IMG/VR virus record: IMGVR_UViG_3300037225_000060
Span: 1 to 43,893 of that record
Origin: a virus
Reading direction: 5' to 3' (one strand)
Length of the DNA: 43,893 nt
This document shows, piece by piece, positions 17,921 to 27,628 of this stretch. Numbering within the stretch: the first letter of the stretch is position 1; each line of letters starts with the position of its first letter. A program made the position numbers and the translations under genes. Below the pieces are notes generated by a model. It was not told the DNA's origin and searched no databases. It was given only the letters and a program-made list of their open reading frames with translations.

Positions 17921-18541
17921 ATGCCAACAAATCCGCTTTTATCTAACGCACTTTGGGACTATTTGAAAGCCTCAAATAATGGCAATCAAAGCAATGCGAC
18001 AAATGATTACAACGCTTCAGTGGGTGGACTTGACGATCCAGCTTCAGCTTTAACACAATCAGGTTATTTAACTGATATGTTAAAGAATAACATTAACGGT
18101 CAGAATCCGGTTATAGCACAGGAACGCCAAACAGGAACTACTTCGATAAATAACAACACGGCAGCAGGACTTACAAAACTTAAACAGCAAGGTTCAATGT
18201 CAGGCTTCAGGGGTGCCGATCCTAATTCAATAAGCCAACTTTATACCGGAGCCTCCGATTCAATGACGGGACTTAATGCTCAATTAGGAGTACAGGATGC
18301 AGGGTTTAGAAGTAACGCTATCACTCAACTATTAGGCTTACAAGGTCAGCAATTACAGGAAAATCAGGGTAATCAAAATAGACAATTACAAATGCTGCAA
18401 ACCTTAATGAGCGGAAGACAGAACTTTGACCAATTACACTCACAACAGAATGCACAGAATCAGTCGGGATGGGGAAGTGCGATAGGTGGATTATTAAAAG
18501 GTGCCGGAGAAGTCGGGGCAGCCGCTCTGATGGGAGGTTAA
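17921..18541 (+). CDS. Putative internal (ejection) virion protein 1
   Basis: 206 residues, rich in Gln, Asn, Gly and Ser with very few charged residues, a long Q/N helical stretch (about 125-180), and a Gly/Ala C-terminus (G-A-A-A-L-M-G-G) that could insert in a membrane. AAAGGTG precedes the ATG. Three consecutive genes (this one, 18543 and 19670) have the features and order of podovirus ejection proteins, which leave the virion with DNA and form a channel across the envelope. Assignment is by composition and context. Confidence 0.55.
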   Translation: MPTNPLLSNALWDYLKASNNGNQSNATNDYNASVGGLDDPASALTQSGYLTDMLKNNINGQNPVIAQERQTGTTSINNNTAAGLTKLKQQGSMSGFRGADPNSISQLYTGASDSMTGLNAQLGVQDAGFRSNAITQLLGLQGQQLQENQGNQNRQLQMLQTLMSGRQNFDQLHSQQNAQNQSGWGSAIGGLLKGAGEVGAAALMGG

Positions 18542-18542
18542 T

Positions 18543-19670
18543 ATGCCAAACGGAATTATGGCAGGTGGAATAGGTCAAGGTTTAGGTGAGGGCATGGGTG
18601 CTATTGCTCAGATGCTTATGTATAATAAACAACGAGCATACCAACAGCAACAGAAAGATGAAGCAAGGCAAAATGAGTTAACCGATTACGGTATTAAACT
18701 CAACATGAAGAATAATCTTGACTTGCAGAACCAACAAGCCACAGACCTTCAGAAACAGCAAGAGAACGCCTCAGATGCACCGATAATCTCTAATTTAATT
18801 CAGGGAGGACAGAATCAGGACGTGGTTGATAGAACTATGCCAACGCCCGGAAATATGTTGAATGAACCTCAATTTAATCAACAGTTTCAGAAATATTCAC
18901 CTTCGGACATTGCAAATCAGGTAGGACAAACTCATCTAACTCCAGATGCAAAGAAATCTTTTTTAGAATATCTTTTGAAACCAAAAGAGACAATGAAATT
19001 ATCTCAATTCGATTACTCAGACCCTAAAAAGATTACAGCCTTTGACCAAATTTCAAATACATTCGTTCCAGTTCCCGGATATGAGAATAAAAATCCTTAT
19101 TATACACCACCCGCAGCGCAGAAACTTGAAAAAGTAGAAGGATATAATAGTGATGGTGATAAAGTAGTTCAATTCTATACACCAAGCGGTTCATTACATC
19201 ATACTATAAACACAGGACTAAAAGGCAGTAGTGGAGGAGGAGACACGATAGACGATCCTGAAAAATACAATAGTAAACTAAACACCGTTACTCAAAAAGA
19301 CTTACAAAGACAAAAAGATTTAACAGAATATAATGGTGAAACCGATGAAGTGAAAAGACAGGGCTTAGCAGGATTAGTTAATACAACGGCAAATGAAATT
19401 CAGAATGATGCAGAGTCTTATTTTGACCCCCTAACCAAACAGGAACAAAATAAATGGTTTCAAGTAGCACAAGGAGTTGCTAAGTCTAAAGGTCAATCAT
19501 TAGAAGATTGGGAAAAGAATAATCAAGGTGATGCAAGGAATATGTTTAATAAATTTGTTAAAGGAGAATTTACAGACGGCTCATTAGGTAAAGACAAAAA
19601 GGCAAGCTCAAGAACAAGAGCTTTAAGTTTATATGGTATCGGTCACTATGGATATATCAGGAATAGATAA
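18543..19670 (+). CDS. Putative internal (ejection) virion protein 2
   Basis: 375 residues. N-terminal Gly/Met-rich helix (G-G-I-G-Q-G-L-G-E-G-M-G), then a Q-rich helical region (about 25-80), a Pro/Gln linker and a charged C-terminal half. GGGAGG stands before the ATG. The Gly-rich amphipathic start followed by a Q-rich helix is also seen in its upstream neighbour, supporting a common role in DNA ejection. The stop overlaps the next start (TAATG). Confidence 0.55.
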   Translation: MPNGIMAGGIGQGLGEGMGAIAQMLMYNKQRAYQQQQKDEARQNELTDYGIKLNMKNNLDLQNQQATDLQKQQENASDAPIISNLIQGGQNQDVVDRTMPTPGNMLNEPQFNQQFQKYSPSDIANQVGQTHLTPDAKKSFLEYLLKPKETMKLSQFDYSDPKKITAFDQISNTFVPVPGYENKNPYYTPPAAQKLEKVEGYNSDGDKVVQFYTPSGSLHHTINTGLKGSSGGGDTIDDPEKYNSKLNTVTQKDLQRQKDLTEYNGETDEVKRQGLAGLVNTTANEIQNDAESYFDPLTKQEQNKWFQVAQGVAKSKGQSLEDWEKNNQGDARNMFNKFVKGEFTDGSLGKDKKASSRTRALSLYGIGHYGYIRNR

Positions 19671-22600
19671 TGGGTGACGTTAATAAATACATTCAGGACT
19701 TTACTGGAGGACTTTCAGATGCAAATGGCACCCCTATTCCTATGATCTCACCTCATCAACAGGATGCGGCGACAAACGAAAAGAATCGGATGAATGTTGC
19801 AATTAAGACCAGTAGATATTTACAAAAGAAACAAGACGAAGCCCCCTCACCCAACATTCCAGATGTACAACCCATCAGGGATAACTTTATTTCAAGCATA
19901 TTTAAACCCATTACAAGCATTATGGGACAAGGTGCAGATGCAGTTCAAGACATAAGTAAAGGAAAGATTGAGGGTGCATTAAAAGGAGGACTAACAGCAG
20001 TAAACACAGCATTTTTGCCCGCCACAATTCCCCTTAGTGGAATATCGGGAGCAGCACAAGACGTAGGTGCGACAGATGTAGCGGAGGGAATTAACCGCAC
20101 AATGCAGATACCCTTTAATTTATTAAAGTCAGGTTCAGAGGCTTACGATCAAATCCTTAATCATTTAGGGATCCCAACACACCTAAAGAATCAGGAATTA
20201 GACAAAGTGGCTAACGAATTATTGATTACAGGAGGGGGATTAGGTTTACTTGGCAACTTACACGGAGTAGGGAAGGAAATAACCAATAACAATACACCTT
20301 TACCGAATATTCAAGAGGGGAATGCTGGAATAGGTTCAGATATTATTGATTCTCATTTAGGGGACGTAATTCCACAGACACCTAATAAAACTCCGATAGT
20401 TCCAACAGAGGGGAAATATCCCTTATCTAAAGTTCAAGAGGCAAGAAATAAATTATCAAATACTCCGGTTACTGATTTGCTTAAAGATGAAAAGACACAG
20501 ATTCAGGATAGGTTAAATGAAATTGACAATCAGATTAACAATCCTGAATTAGTTAATGGCGGAAAGAACGTAACTGTAGATATGTTTTCTCTAAACAGAG
20601 AGAAACAACAACTTCAAACAAGATTACAAGCATTAGGAGGCAAAAATGCCATTTCAGAGCAAAAGTCAGATGAGAGCAGCATTCGGGGGATACCTCGGAC
20701 AGGAAATGAAGTCCAAAGCGAAAACATGGGCAAAGGAAACCCCGAATCCGAAATCACCCCCAATGCACAAGAAAAAGGGAGCAATAAGCCGGATGCTGAG
20801 CAAGTAAAATCTGAAAATATTCTTGATGCTCCTGTTTTCAGAAAGGCATTACAAAAAGAGTTTGACCAAGCGAAGGGACAGGAGATACTTGATAAATTAG
20901 ATGAACAGAAAATTACCCCCCAATCGGTTGCCGAAAAGTTTTGGAAAGAAACCTATCCAAAATTAGACGCAAGGACTAAAGCTAAATTTGATAAAATGAT
21001 TCCTCCTGAAGCAAGGGGGGAAGGTGCCGATTATGGACTAAGGGCGGGTGATTTGGAAGGAACGGAAAGGGGAGATATTGCTTTAATGCACACCGCTAAC
21101 GAGATGTATGGCAAGTCCTCTACACCCCCCGAAAAAGCGGGGGAGAAACCGATTACTGAATCCCCCGACTTGGGAGAGAAGAAGGGTTTATCCTCCGGTG
21201 ATAAATTCATGGACGATAAAGGACGTACAGGCACTATTACCGATATGAACGTTGAAGGAAGACCTAATGTAGCGAAGGTTAAACTATCAGACGGGAAAGA
21301 TACGTTTATCAGCAAGAAGAAACTGCAATCTAATGAGACGGAATTTCCTTTTGGGGAGAATGTAAAACCAAAAGAACAAAATTTTACTGAATTTGCTAAT
21401 GAGAATAAATATCCCTCTGATTATGACGTTTTAGAACATGGAACGTTAGGAGAAAGCGGTCATACAACCAAAAGAGCTAAAAATACTCTATTTACTGAAG
21501 ACGAAGCCTCAAAACGTGCTTTAAGACTATCTGATAAATACAGCAAGGGATTAGCCGAAGGGGGGAATTTCAAGGTTGATAAACAAGACCTTGAAGATTT
21601 GATGTATATAGGAGGTCATTTTGTAGAAAAGGGAATAAGGGACTTCGCTGATTGGTCAAAGGAAATGATTAAAGAACTTCCCGAAAGATTAAAAAATGTT
21701 GTTGATTTGAAAGATTTATATAATAAAGTTAAAGCAGATAATCCAGAGTTCTTCTCTGAAGAAAAACCTGTTTTAGGTATTTCACAGAAAGTTAAAGAAC
21801 AGAGAGAAGAAACCATAGGAACAAAAGCACCAGAATCAGGCGAGGGTTGGAGTCCACAGGAAGCGGTTGACAGGGGTAAGGACTTAATCAAACAAGGCGT
21901 AAAGCCTGAAGATGAATTGGCAAAGTTTCAGAAAGATGGAAGAACAAACGCCGATATGGTTGCTACTGTAAGGACAAAATTAACCGACCTGCAAAAAGAA
22001 TCAGGCAAGACTTATGATACACATGGCAAAGACAGTCCAGAATTTAAGGAAGCACAATTAAAGGAAGAAAAATGGGCTAAGGACATACAGCCTATATTAA
22101 CCGAGTGGTCTAAAATGGGTGCGGGAATGATGGGTGCGGAAGAAATTGATACGGGTTCAGTATATGGCATGGAACGAAGTTTTAAGGATAGGACAGGAAA
22201 AGATTTCACTCCCGAACAATCCAAGGTTGCAGAACAATTAACCACAAGAATAAAGGAATTATCTGATAAAGTTGATGAGAAAAACAAACAGATTTCAGAC
22301 CTTATAAGCAGAAATGAAAAATTAGAAAAAAGTCCACGTTCAATAAGAACGCAATCAAAAGACGTTGCTGATAAAATAAGAACTGCAAAGATCCACAGAC
22401 CGGGAGTCTTTTCAGCAGCAACACCCGCCTCTTTAGCGTGGGATGCAGGAGTTGAAACGGTTGCTCAGGTTATTGAAAAAGGTGGAGTAGTAGCAGATGC
22501 CATTCAGAAAGGTATTGAAAAGATTAAAGAAACCGATTGGTACAAAGGACTTAATTCTAAAAAACAACAGGAAGCAGAAACAGAGTTTAAGAATTGGCAT

Positions 22601-24142
22601 AATGATCAATTAAAAACTAAGGTTGATATTTCTAAAGACTTCGCAGATAAGAAAGGAAATAAATTCTCTACTCAGGAGGTTAATGCGATTTGGAAACATG
22701 CTAAAGATAATTACATAGATAAAGGTGTTACAGATTTTAATGATATGGTTGACGGAGTGTCTAAAGATACCGGACTTTCAAATAAACAAGTAAGAAGCGC
22801 AATAGCGCAACCAAAGCAAATAAGGGAGATTACGGATGAAAGGTATAGGCTTCAGAACGCAAGGAATAAAGCGATTCAAAATGCTAAAGCATGGGTAAGG
22901 TCAGCAGATACACCTCAAGCAGTAAAATTCTTAAAGGCAATTCCAAGCGTATTCTTTGGTGCTAAAGTATTCGGACACGGAACTGTAGGAATGATTACAC
23001 ACGCAGGAATGGATATTTATAGACCTTCATCATGGAGAATTTACTTCCCTAATTTCATTAAGCAGTTCAAACTTGCTTTTGATGATACAGCAGGATATGA
23101 AAAGGAAATGTCAGACCTGAAGCATGGTCCTGATTTTATATTTTGGAAACGTAATAAATTAGCAGTTGACCCCGATAAAATTTATAATGAATACGAACAA
23201 GCCGGAAAGTTCTTTGGCAGATTAGGTGAAATGGGCAATAGAGGATTTCAGATATTAAAGATTCATAGATTAGAAGTTGCAAAAGATATTTACAAACATT
23301 TATCAGATGTAGAAAAATCAGACCCGGATACAGCGAAAGAAATAGCTCAATGGGTTAATCACTCAACAGGAACAACAGATGTAAATTTACCTAAAGTTGC
23401 AAATACCTTATTCTTTGCACCTAAGTTAGAAGTTTCAAGATGGCAGAGATTAACCACTGATCCTGCAAAAGCAGTAGGAACGTTCTTAAATTGGAAAGAT
23501 GCAAAACCTTCTGATAAAGTATTCGCTAAACTATGGGCTAAGAAGTCAGCAGAAACATTAGGAACATTAGCAGGACTTTTAGCAGCGAACCAAGCACTAT
23601 TATCTTTATCCGGTTCTACTCAAAGAATAAACTTCACAGATCCCACAAAAGGAGATTTCCTTAAATTCAAAGCAGGAAATAAAGTAATTGATGCTTCCGG
23701 TGGAATGTTATCTACTGTAAGTTTCGTAGGCCAAATGATGGGTGCCTGGATTGAAAGCCAGAAACAACTTCATGGAGATACACGTTCACAGGCAATGTTT
23801 AAGGCTATCGGAAATTACGGACGTGGTAAATTAAGCCCATTCGCAGGAACTTCTTTTGATGTAGCATCACATACTGATTATGCGGGGAATGTTTTACCGT
23901 TTTATAGCGATAAACCGCAGAAAGGTAGGGTGAAATATGGTGTAGGTGAATATTTTTTAAGACAGCAAACACCGATTCCTATTTCTGAAGGGATAAATGA
24001 TGTTTACGAACAAATGAAATTAAAAGGCATGTCTGAACCACAAATTAAGGATATTCTTACAGGTATTTTCTTGTCTGTTTCAAGTGGTGGCACAGGCGCA
24101 AGAGTTAGACAGGACTTCAATGTCAAGAAAACAGAATATTAG
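19670..24142 (+). CDS. Large internal virion protein with polyvalent-protein domains
   Basis: 1490 residues, the largest protein here. N-terminal 200 residues contain an amphipathic Gly/Ala-rich segment; about 240-480 is charged and disordered; about 510-545 looks like an SH3-type module (D-D-K-G-R-T-G-T-I-T-D). About 640-680 contains G-G-H-F-V-E-K-G-I-R-D-F-A-D-W-S, which matches a domain common in phage polyvalent proteins; a shorter related helix recurs near 920-960. The C-terminal 400 residues are helical with hydrophobic Ala/Gly/Leu stretches (about 1290-1320) and a conserved-looking end. Likely ejected into the cell with the DNA. No protease, nuclease or polymerase motif is visible. Confidence 0.6.
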   Translation: MGDVNKYIQDFTGGLSDANGTPIPMISPHQQDAATNEKNRMNVAIKTSRYLQKKQDEAPSPNIPDVQPIRDNFISSIFKPITSIMGQGADAVQDISKGKIEGALKGGLTAVNTAFLPATIPLSGISGAAQDVGATDVAEGINRTMQIPFNLLKSGSEAYDQILNHLGIPTHLKNQELDKVANELLITGGGLGLLGNLHGVGKEITNNNTPLPNIQEGNAGIGSDIIDSHLGDVIPQTPNKTPIVPTEGKYPLSKVQEARNKLSNTPVTDLLKDEKTQIQDRLNEIDNQINNPELVNGGKNVTVDMFSLNREKQQLQTRLQALGGKNAISEQKSDESSIRGIPRTGNEVQSENMGKGNPESEITPNAQEKGSNKPDAEQVKSENILDAPVFRKALQKEFDQAKGQEILDKLDEQKITPQSVAEKFWKETYPKLDARTKAKFDKMIPPEARGEGADYGLRAGDLEGTERGDIALMHTANEMYGKSSTPPEKAGEKPITESPDLGEKKGLSSGDKFMDDKGRTGTITDMNVEGRPNVAKVKLSDGKDTFISKKKLQSNETEFPFGENVKPKEQNFTEFANENKYPSDYDVLEHGTLGESGHTTKRAKNTLFTEDEASKRALRLSDKYSKGLAEGGNFKVDKQDLEDLMYIGGHFVEKGIRDFADWSKEMIKELPERLKNVVDLKDLYNKVKADNPEFFSEEKPVLGISQKVKEQREETIGTKAPESGEGWSPQEAVDRGKDLIKQGVKPEDELAKFQKDGRTNADMVATVRTKLTDLQKESGKTYDTHGKDSPEFKEAQLKEEKWAKDIQPILTEWSKMGAGMMGAEEIDTGSVYGMERSFKDRTGKDFTPEQSKVAEQLTTRIKELSDKVDEKNKQISDLISRNEKLEKSPRSIRTQSKDVADKIRTAKIHRPGVFSAATPASLAWDAGVETVAQVIEKGGVVADAIQKGIEKIKETDWYKGLNSKKQQEAETEFKNWHNDQLKTKVDISKDFADKKGNKFSTQEVNAIWKHAKDNYIDKGVTDFNDMVDGVSKDTGLSNKQVRSAIAQPKQIREITDERYRLQNARNKAIQNAKAWVRSADTPQAVKFLKAIPSVFFGAKVFGHGTVGMITHAGMDIYRPSSWRIYFPNFIKQFKLAFDDTAGYEKEMSDLKHGPDFIFWKRNKLAVDPDKIYNEYEQAGKFFGRLGEMGNRGFQILKIHRLEVAKDIYKHLSDVEKSDPDTAKEIAQWVNHSTGTTDVNLPKVANTLFFAPKLEVSRWQRLTTDPAKAVGTFLNWKDAKPSDKVFAKLWAKKSAETLGTLAGLLAANQALLSLSGSTQRINFTDPTKGDFLKFKAGNKVIDASGGMLSTVSFVGQMMGAWIESQKQLHGDTRSQAMFKAIGNYGRGKLSPFAGTSFDVASHTDYAGNVLPFYSDKPQKGRVKYGVGEYFLRQQTPIPISEGINDVYEQMKLKGMSEPQIKDILTGIFLSVSSGGTGARVRQDFNVKKTEY

Positions 24143-24180
24143 TTTCGACTTTAATTTTTATGAATTTCAAGGTAATTTTA
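24143..24180 (+). promoter_or_regulatory. Late promoter, copy 3
   Basis: TTTCGACTTTA at 24143-24153 begins immediately after the stop of the large ejection protein; 19 bases later comes TAATTTTA at 24173-24180. It drives the exported-protein and lysis block. The gene at 24201 starts about 20 bases downstream. Confidence 0.8.
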
Positions 24181-24200
24181 ATCAATAAAGGATCAACAAA

Positions 24201-24632
24201 ATGAAAAAACTTCTGCTCATCTTCTGTTTTTCTGCTCTTATAGTTTTAGGGCAGAATCAATTTCATAACCCAGACTACTTCTTTGGAAAGGACTCTACTT
24301 GTTTCGGTACTCCGGGAGATTCAATTTCCAACTGCAATAACTTTTCTCTCAATAAATATCTTTATTTATCTTATCAATGCTCAACAACAGGTGGAGATTC
24401 ATTAAGCGTAGAAGCTTATAATAAAGACCTTAGTGTGTGGTTTACGGTAGCAGTAAGGACTGTTAATAGCGATTCATTATTCACTACTATTTATCAAACA
24501 GGTGCATCTACCAAAAGACTATATCTTGTTAATGTTGTAAGACCATATCAAGTAAGGGTTACTCTTATAAATTATCGTTTAGCAGTACCTACAAGGAAAG
24601 GTTATTTGTCGTGGGTTGGGAAGAATGATTAG
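24201..24632 (+). CDS. Small exported protein
   Basis: 143 residues with a signal peptide (residues 1-17, K-K then L-L-L-I-F-C-F core; cut before Q18). The mature part is beta-predicted with four Cys, ending R-P-Y-Q-V-R-V-T-L-I-N-Y. It has the same size and general make-up as the exported pair at 6392-7418 (D-S-L-S repeats, late V-R-V-T strand), so a distant relationship is possible. First gene after late promoter copy 3; function unknown. Confidence 0.65.
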   Translation: MKKLLLIFCFSALIVLGQNQFHNPDYFFGKDSTCFGTPGDSISNCNNFSLNKYLYLSYQCSTTGGDSLSVEAYNKDLSVWFTVAVRTVNSDSLFTTIYQTGASTKRLYLVNVVRPYQVRVTLINYRLAVPTRKGYLSWVGKND

Positions 24633-24641
24633 GAGATTAAA

Positions 24642-26675
24642 ATGAAAAATATAATTTTAATCTTTTTATTATTGACTATTCAAACTTTTGGACAGTTTGA
24701 GCAGTTTGATTTCTTTAAGGGAATGAGTAAGGTTCAGAATACCGTTCCCCCTCCTCATAACTATATGCTCGATTCTCTTGTGGCATATTGGAAGGGTGGT
24801 TCACTTGTTGATACTACAGGGCATGGCAATACTTTAACTAAAAATGGCTCTCCAACTGTTGTAAGTGGCGTAGGCACGGGTAATGCTTGGGATTGTGTCG
24901 GTGGTAATTATGTAAAAAGAACATCGAATTATAATCTTCAAATGGGACATTCTGATTATACTATTGCTTTCTGGGTTAAGAGAGGAAGTTTGGATGAAGA
25001 TAATGGTAATTTTTCAAATATAATAGGAAGTACATCAATAAATCAATTACCTGCAATTAATTATGAATATATTCCCTTTACATTAACCAATTCAGATCCT
25101 GTAATATCTCGCCTATATTTATCTCAAACTGTTGGTGACACCATACATTATGTATGGGATGAGGGATGGCATTTATTCGTTATAACCAGAACATTAGTGG
25201 ATAGTAGTACAATAGTGTATGATAATGGAATTAGGATAGACTCTCTCAAAACGAGTATTGGAACTTACACAAATGGTAATTTTTTTCTTGGTTATGGTAG
25301 TGATGCTTTAGAACTTTTCATTGGGGATGTTGGAATATGGCATAGAAATATATCCTCAACAGAAGTATTGACTTTATGGAATACAGGGCTGGGCAATACT
25401 TATCCTCTTGGTTCATTAAATTATTATGAGCATCCGAACTCTACGATTAAAAGTGTTGGAATAGACGTATCTAAAACACCTAACGAAGCATTCCTTACTG
25501 TTAGTTCAACTCAAAATTTTAGTGCGGGGGATTCTCTTTATATATGGAATGTTAAGTTTAATGCGATTGATACATTAGCCTTATTCACCAGAAATTTTTG
25601 GCACATAACCGATATTAAAAATGATACAACTTTGAATGTTGATTTTTATCCGATAATTGATGATGGAGAAGATTTATATATATCAAACGATTATCCTTTC
25701 TGTATTGATTTATCAAGAACAGTTTTAACAGCATATTCTGGTTCTCCTGCGACAAATGGAATTACACCTATAAGAGTAGTTCGTCCACATGGAACTGTCT
25801 TTGCTGGCACAACCCTTATTATCGGCGGGCATGATTTCGGTTTTCTTCTACAAGAATTTCCTAATCCAATGGATTTAAGGTATCACTGGGATATTATTAG
25901 CCCGATAGCGAATGATGTTATTCCAGATACATTGCTTGCTTGTGTTTATGTGGCAAGTAAAGATAGAGTATATTTTGTTTCGCATTCAGGCATACTTGAA
26001 CTCAATCCGCATAATCAACAAATTCAATTAGTCATTTCTTTACAGGGGAAAATCGGTGGTGGCTCTATAGCTACAGATGGAAGTTATCTTTATGTAGTAA
26101 CTTTTAACGAGAATCCCTCGGTTATTTATAAATATGCACTTTCAAATTTTACCTTGACAGATTCTGTCCATATTGCGGGGAAAACTTATGGACATGCCAT
26201 TGGATATGACGGTGCTTATCTCTATGCAACCTCAGCTTTGCCTACTGGCACTAATTGGTTAGCAAAGGTTAATCCTTCCGATTTAACATATTCAATAATA
26301 GATGTCGGTGGTAAACCAACAGACGATATGTGCTTTACGAGTGATTATGTTTATTTGGGTTATGAAGATACTACAGAATGTGAAAGATTTTTGAAAAGTG
26401 ACTTATCTTCCGGTGGTATGGTTAATGTAGGCAATAGAGTATATGCCATGTTCTCAGATAATAATTATGTCTATGTAGGGAGTTCACAAAATAATAATAT
26501 GGAGAGAATTTCAAATCCTAACAGTTCTACTTTCGGAGATTTAACAGTTCAAACTTATACGGTTTCGGGAGTAAGTGGAAGTGTCAACGAGATTTTAGCT
26601 TTAGGTGATAACCTTTACTTTACTTCATATTATCCATCAAAAATTGGGGTAATAAGTAAAAATGTTTTCAATTAA
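24642..26675 (+). CDS. Exported LamG/beta-propeller protein
   Basis: 677 residues. Signal peptide 1-17, Gln at +1. Residues about 45-255 form a LamG/concanavalin-like domain (L-V-A-Y-W-K, H-S-D-Y-T-I-A-F-W-V-K, E-L-F-I-G-D-V-G-I-W-H-R, followed by E-V-L-T-L-W-N). Residues about 430-677 show repeated blades of the form D-G-S-Y-L-Y-V, D-G-A-Y-L-Y-A, S-D-Y-V-Y-L-G, D-N-N-Y-V-Y-V, i.e. a beta-propeller. TTAGGAGA before the ATG. Carbohydrate-binding or adhesion role is likely; host-type architecture suggests capture. It is expressed with the lysis genes rather than the tail genes, which may fit a cell-surface rather than virion role. Confidence 0.7.
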   Translation: MKNIILIFLLLTIQTFGQFEQFDFFKGMSKVQNTVPPPHNYMLDSLVAYWKGGSLVDTTGHGNTLTKNGSPTVVSGVGTGNAWDCVGGNYVKRTSNYNLQMGHSDYTIAFWVKRGSLDEDNGNFSNIIGSTSINQLPAINYEYIPFTLTNSDPVISRLYLSQTVGDTIHYVWDEGWHLFVITRTLVDSSTIVYDNGIRIDSLKTSIGTYTNGNFFLGYGSDALELFIGDVGIWHRNISSTEVLTLWNTGLGNTYPLGSLNYYEHPNSTIKSVGIDVSKTPNEAFLTVSSTQNFSAGDSLYIWNVKFNAIDTLALFTRNFWHITDIKNDTTLNVDFYPIIDDGEDLYISNDYPFCIDLSRTVLTAYSGSPATNGITPIRVVRPHGTVFAGTTLIIGGHDFGFLLQEFPNPMDLRYHWDIISPIANDVIPDTLLACVYVASKDRVYFVSHSGILELNPHNQQIQLVISLQGKIGGGSIATDGSYLYVVTFNENPSVIYKYALSNFTLTDSVHIAGKTYGHAIGYDGAYLYATSALPTGTNWLAKVNPSDLTYSIIDVGGKPTDDMCFTSDYVYLGYEDTTECERFLKSDLSSGGMVNVGNRVYAMFSDNNYVYVGSSQNNNMERISNPNSSTFGDLTVQTYTVSGVSGSVNEILALGDNLYFTSYYPSKIGVISKNVFN

Positions 26676-26719
26676 AAAAGCACCTTAACAGACAACAGAA
26701 CCACGAGGATAATTGAATT

Positions 26720-26953
26720 ATGGAATATATTGGACAGCACATCTTTGCTATGATAGCATCTGCATTTGGTGGGCTTATTATTATAATGATAAATATGGTA
26801 TTTGCAAGAATAAAGGATGTTAATGCAAAGACAGCCGAAAATAAAGTCGATCTGAATCAGAGAATATCTGATATTGAAGCAAAGGTAGGAATACTTGAAA
26901 TTCGCTTTGATGAAAACTGGAAAGATATAACCCTAAAGCAAGAGGATAACTGA
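26720..26953 (+). CDS. Small membrane protein, holin or spanin candidate
   Basis: 77 residues: one transmembrane span (about 8-30, Ile/Ala/Gly-rich) followed by a coiled-coil (about 33-70, with E-N-K-V-D-L-N-Q-R-I). Resembles single-span phage proteins with a C-terminal coiled coil found in lysis cassettes. First of five consecutive small membrane proteins before two cell-wall enzymes. Exact role (holin, pinholin or inner-membrane spanin) cannot be told from sequence. Confidence 0.55.
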   Translation: MEYIGQHIFAMIASAFGGLIIIMINMVFARIKDVNAKTAENKVDLNQRISDIEAKVGILEIRFDENWKDITLKQEDN

Positions 26954-26955
26954 AC

Positions 26956-27342
26956 ATGGCAGATGAACATGGGAACATAAAGTCACAAGATACTCAAACT
27001 CAAACAGATTATTACCCAAAAATTGAGAAACGAGTGATACAAATAAGATTAGTACATGCAGTATTGACAGCTTTAGTATTTGCGATTGGTATGATAGTCT
27101 CTACGACTCTATTTATAAACAGCGTAACCTCAAGATTGGATAATGCGGAAACGGCAATAATTAAAATAAATACGGAAACTATTCCATTGTTACAAAAAGT
27201 TGATGCAGATATAGCAGCTAAGAAAGACAAGTTGGTTCACTATACAGGCATCTTAACAACGAATATTAAAAGGGACGTGGAAAGCAGGGGAATTAAATGG
27301 AGTACAGAAGTACCGGAAGAATTTTTAGATATAATGAAATAA
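26956..27342 (+). CDS. Single-span membrane protein with coiled coil
   Basis: 128 residues; cytoplasmic N-terminus of about 30 residues, one membrane span (about 34-54), then a periplasmic-type helical region (about 55-100). The topology resembles inner-membrane spanins or phage proteins of unknown function in lysis cassettes. Three bases separate it from the preceding gene. No enzymatic motif. Confidence 0.55.
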   Translation: MADEHGNIKSQDTQTQTDYYPKIEKRVIQIRLVHAVLTALVFAIGMIVSTTLFINSVTSRLDNAETAIIKINTETIPLLQKVDADIAAKKDKLVHYTGILTTNIKRDVESRGIKWSTEVPEEFLDIMK

Positions 27343-27343
27343 A

Positions 27344-27433
27344 ATGAAGCTTTGGGAAAAGATATTATACTTGATTTGCATACCTATTGGAATAATAGGA
27401 ATTGTAATAATTTGTTTTACGCATATAAAATAA
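27344..27433 (+). CDS. 29-residue membrane peptide
   Basis: Starts one base after the previous stop. A short polar start (M-K-L-W-E-K) and a single hydrophobic span with Ile, Gly and Cys, ending in H-I-K. Too short for a family assignment; its position among holin-like genes supports translation. Confidence 0.45.
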   Translation: MKLWEKILYLICIPIGIIGIVIICFTHIK

Positions 27434-27443
27434 GGAGTTCATC

Positions 27444-27620
27444 ATGGTCAGTTTATTGGTTTTTATAATAGTAGTTTTAATAGTTCTCGGTCTTTTGGTA
27501 TGGGGAGTTCAACAAGCGACACCACCCCTAACCGCACCTTTACAGAAGATAATAATTCTATTACTCATTCTGATTGCGGTTTTAGTTATCTTGAGTAAGT
27601 CAGGTATTCTTAACATATAG
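27444..27620 (+). CDS. Two-span membrane protein, holin candidate
   Basis: 58 residues with two strongly hydrophobic spans (about 3-22 and 36-53) separated by a short loop with Q-Q-A-T-P-P. AAGGAG stands seven to nine bases before the ATG. Size and hairpin topology fit a small class II-type holin, but no family can be named from sequence alone. Confidence 0.55.
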   Translation: MVSLLVFIIVVLIVLGLLVWGVQQATPPLTAPLQKIIILLLILIAVLVILSKSGILNI

Positions 27621-27628
27621 GAGAATTT

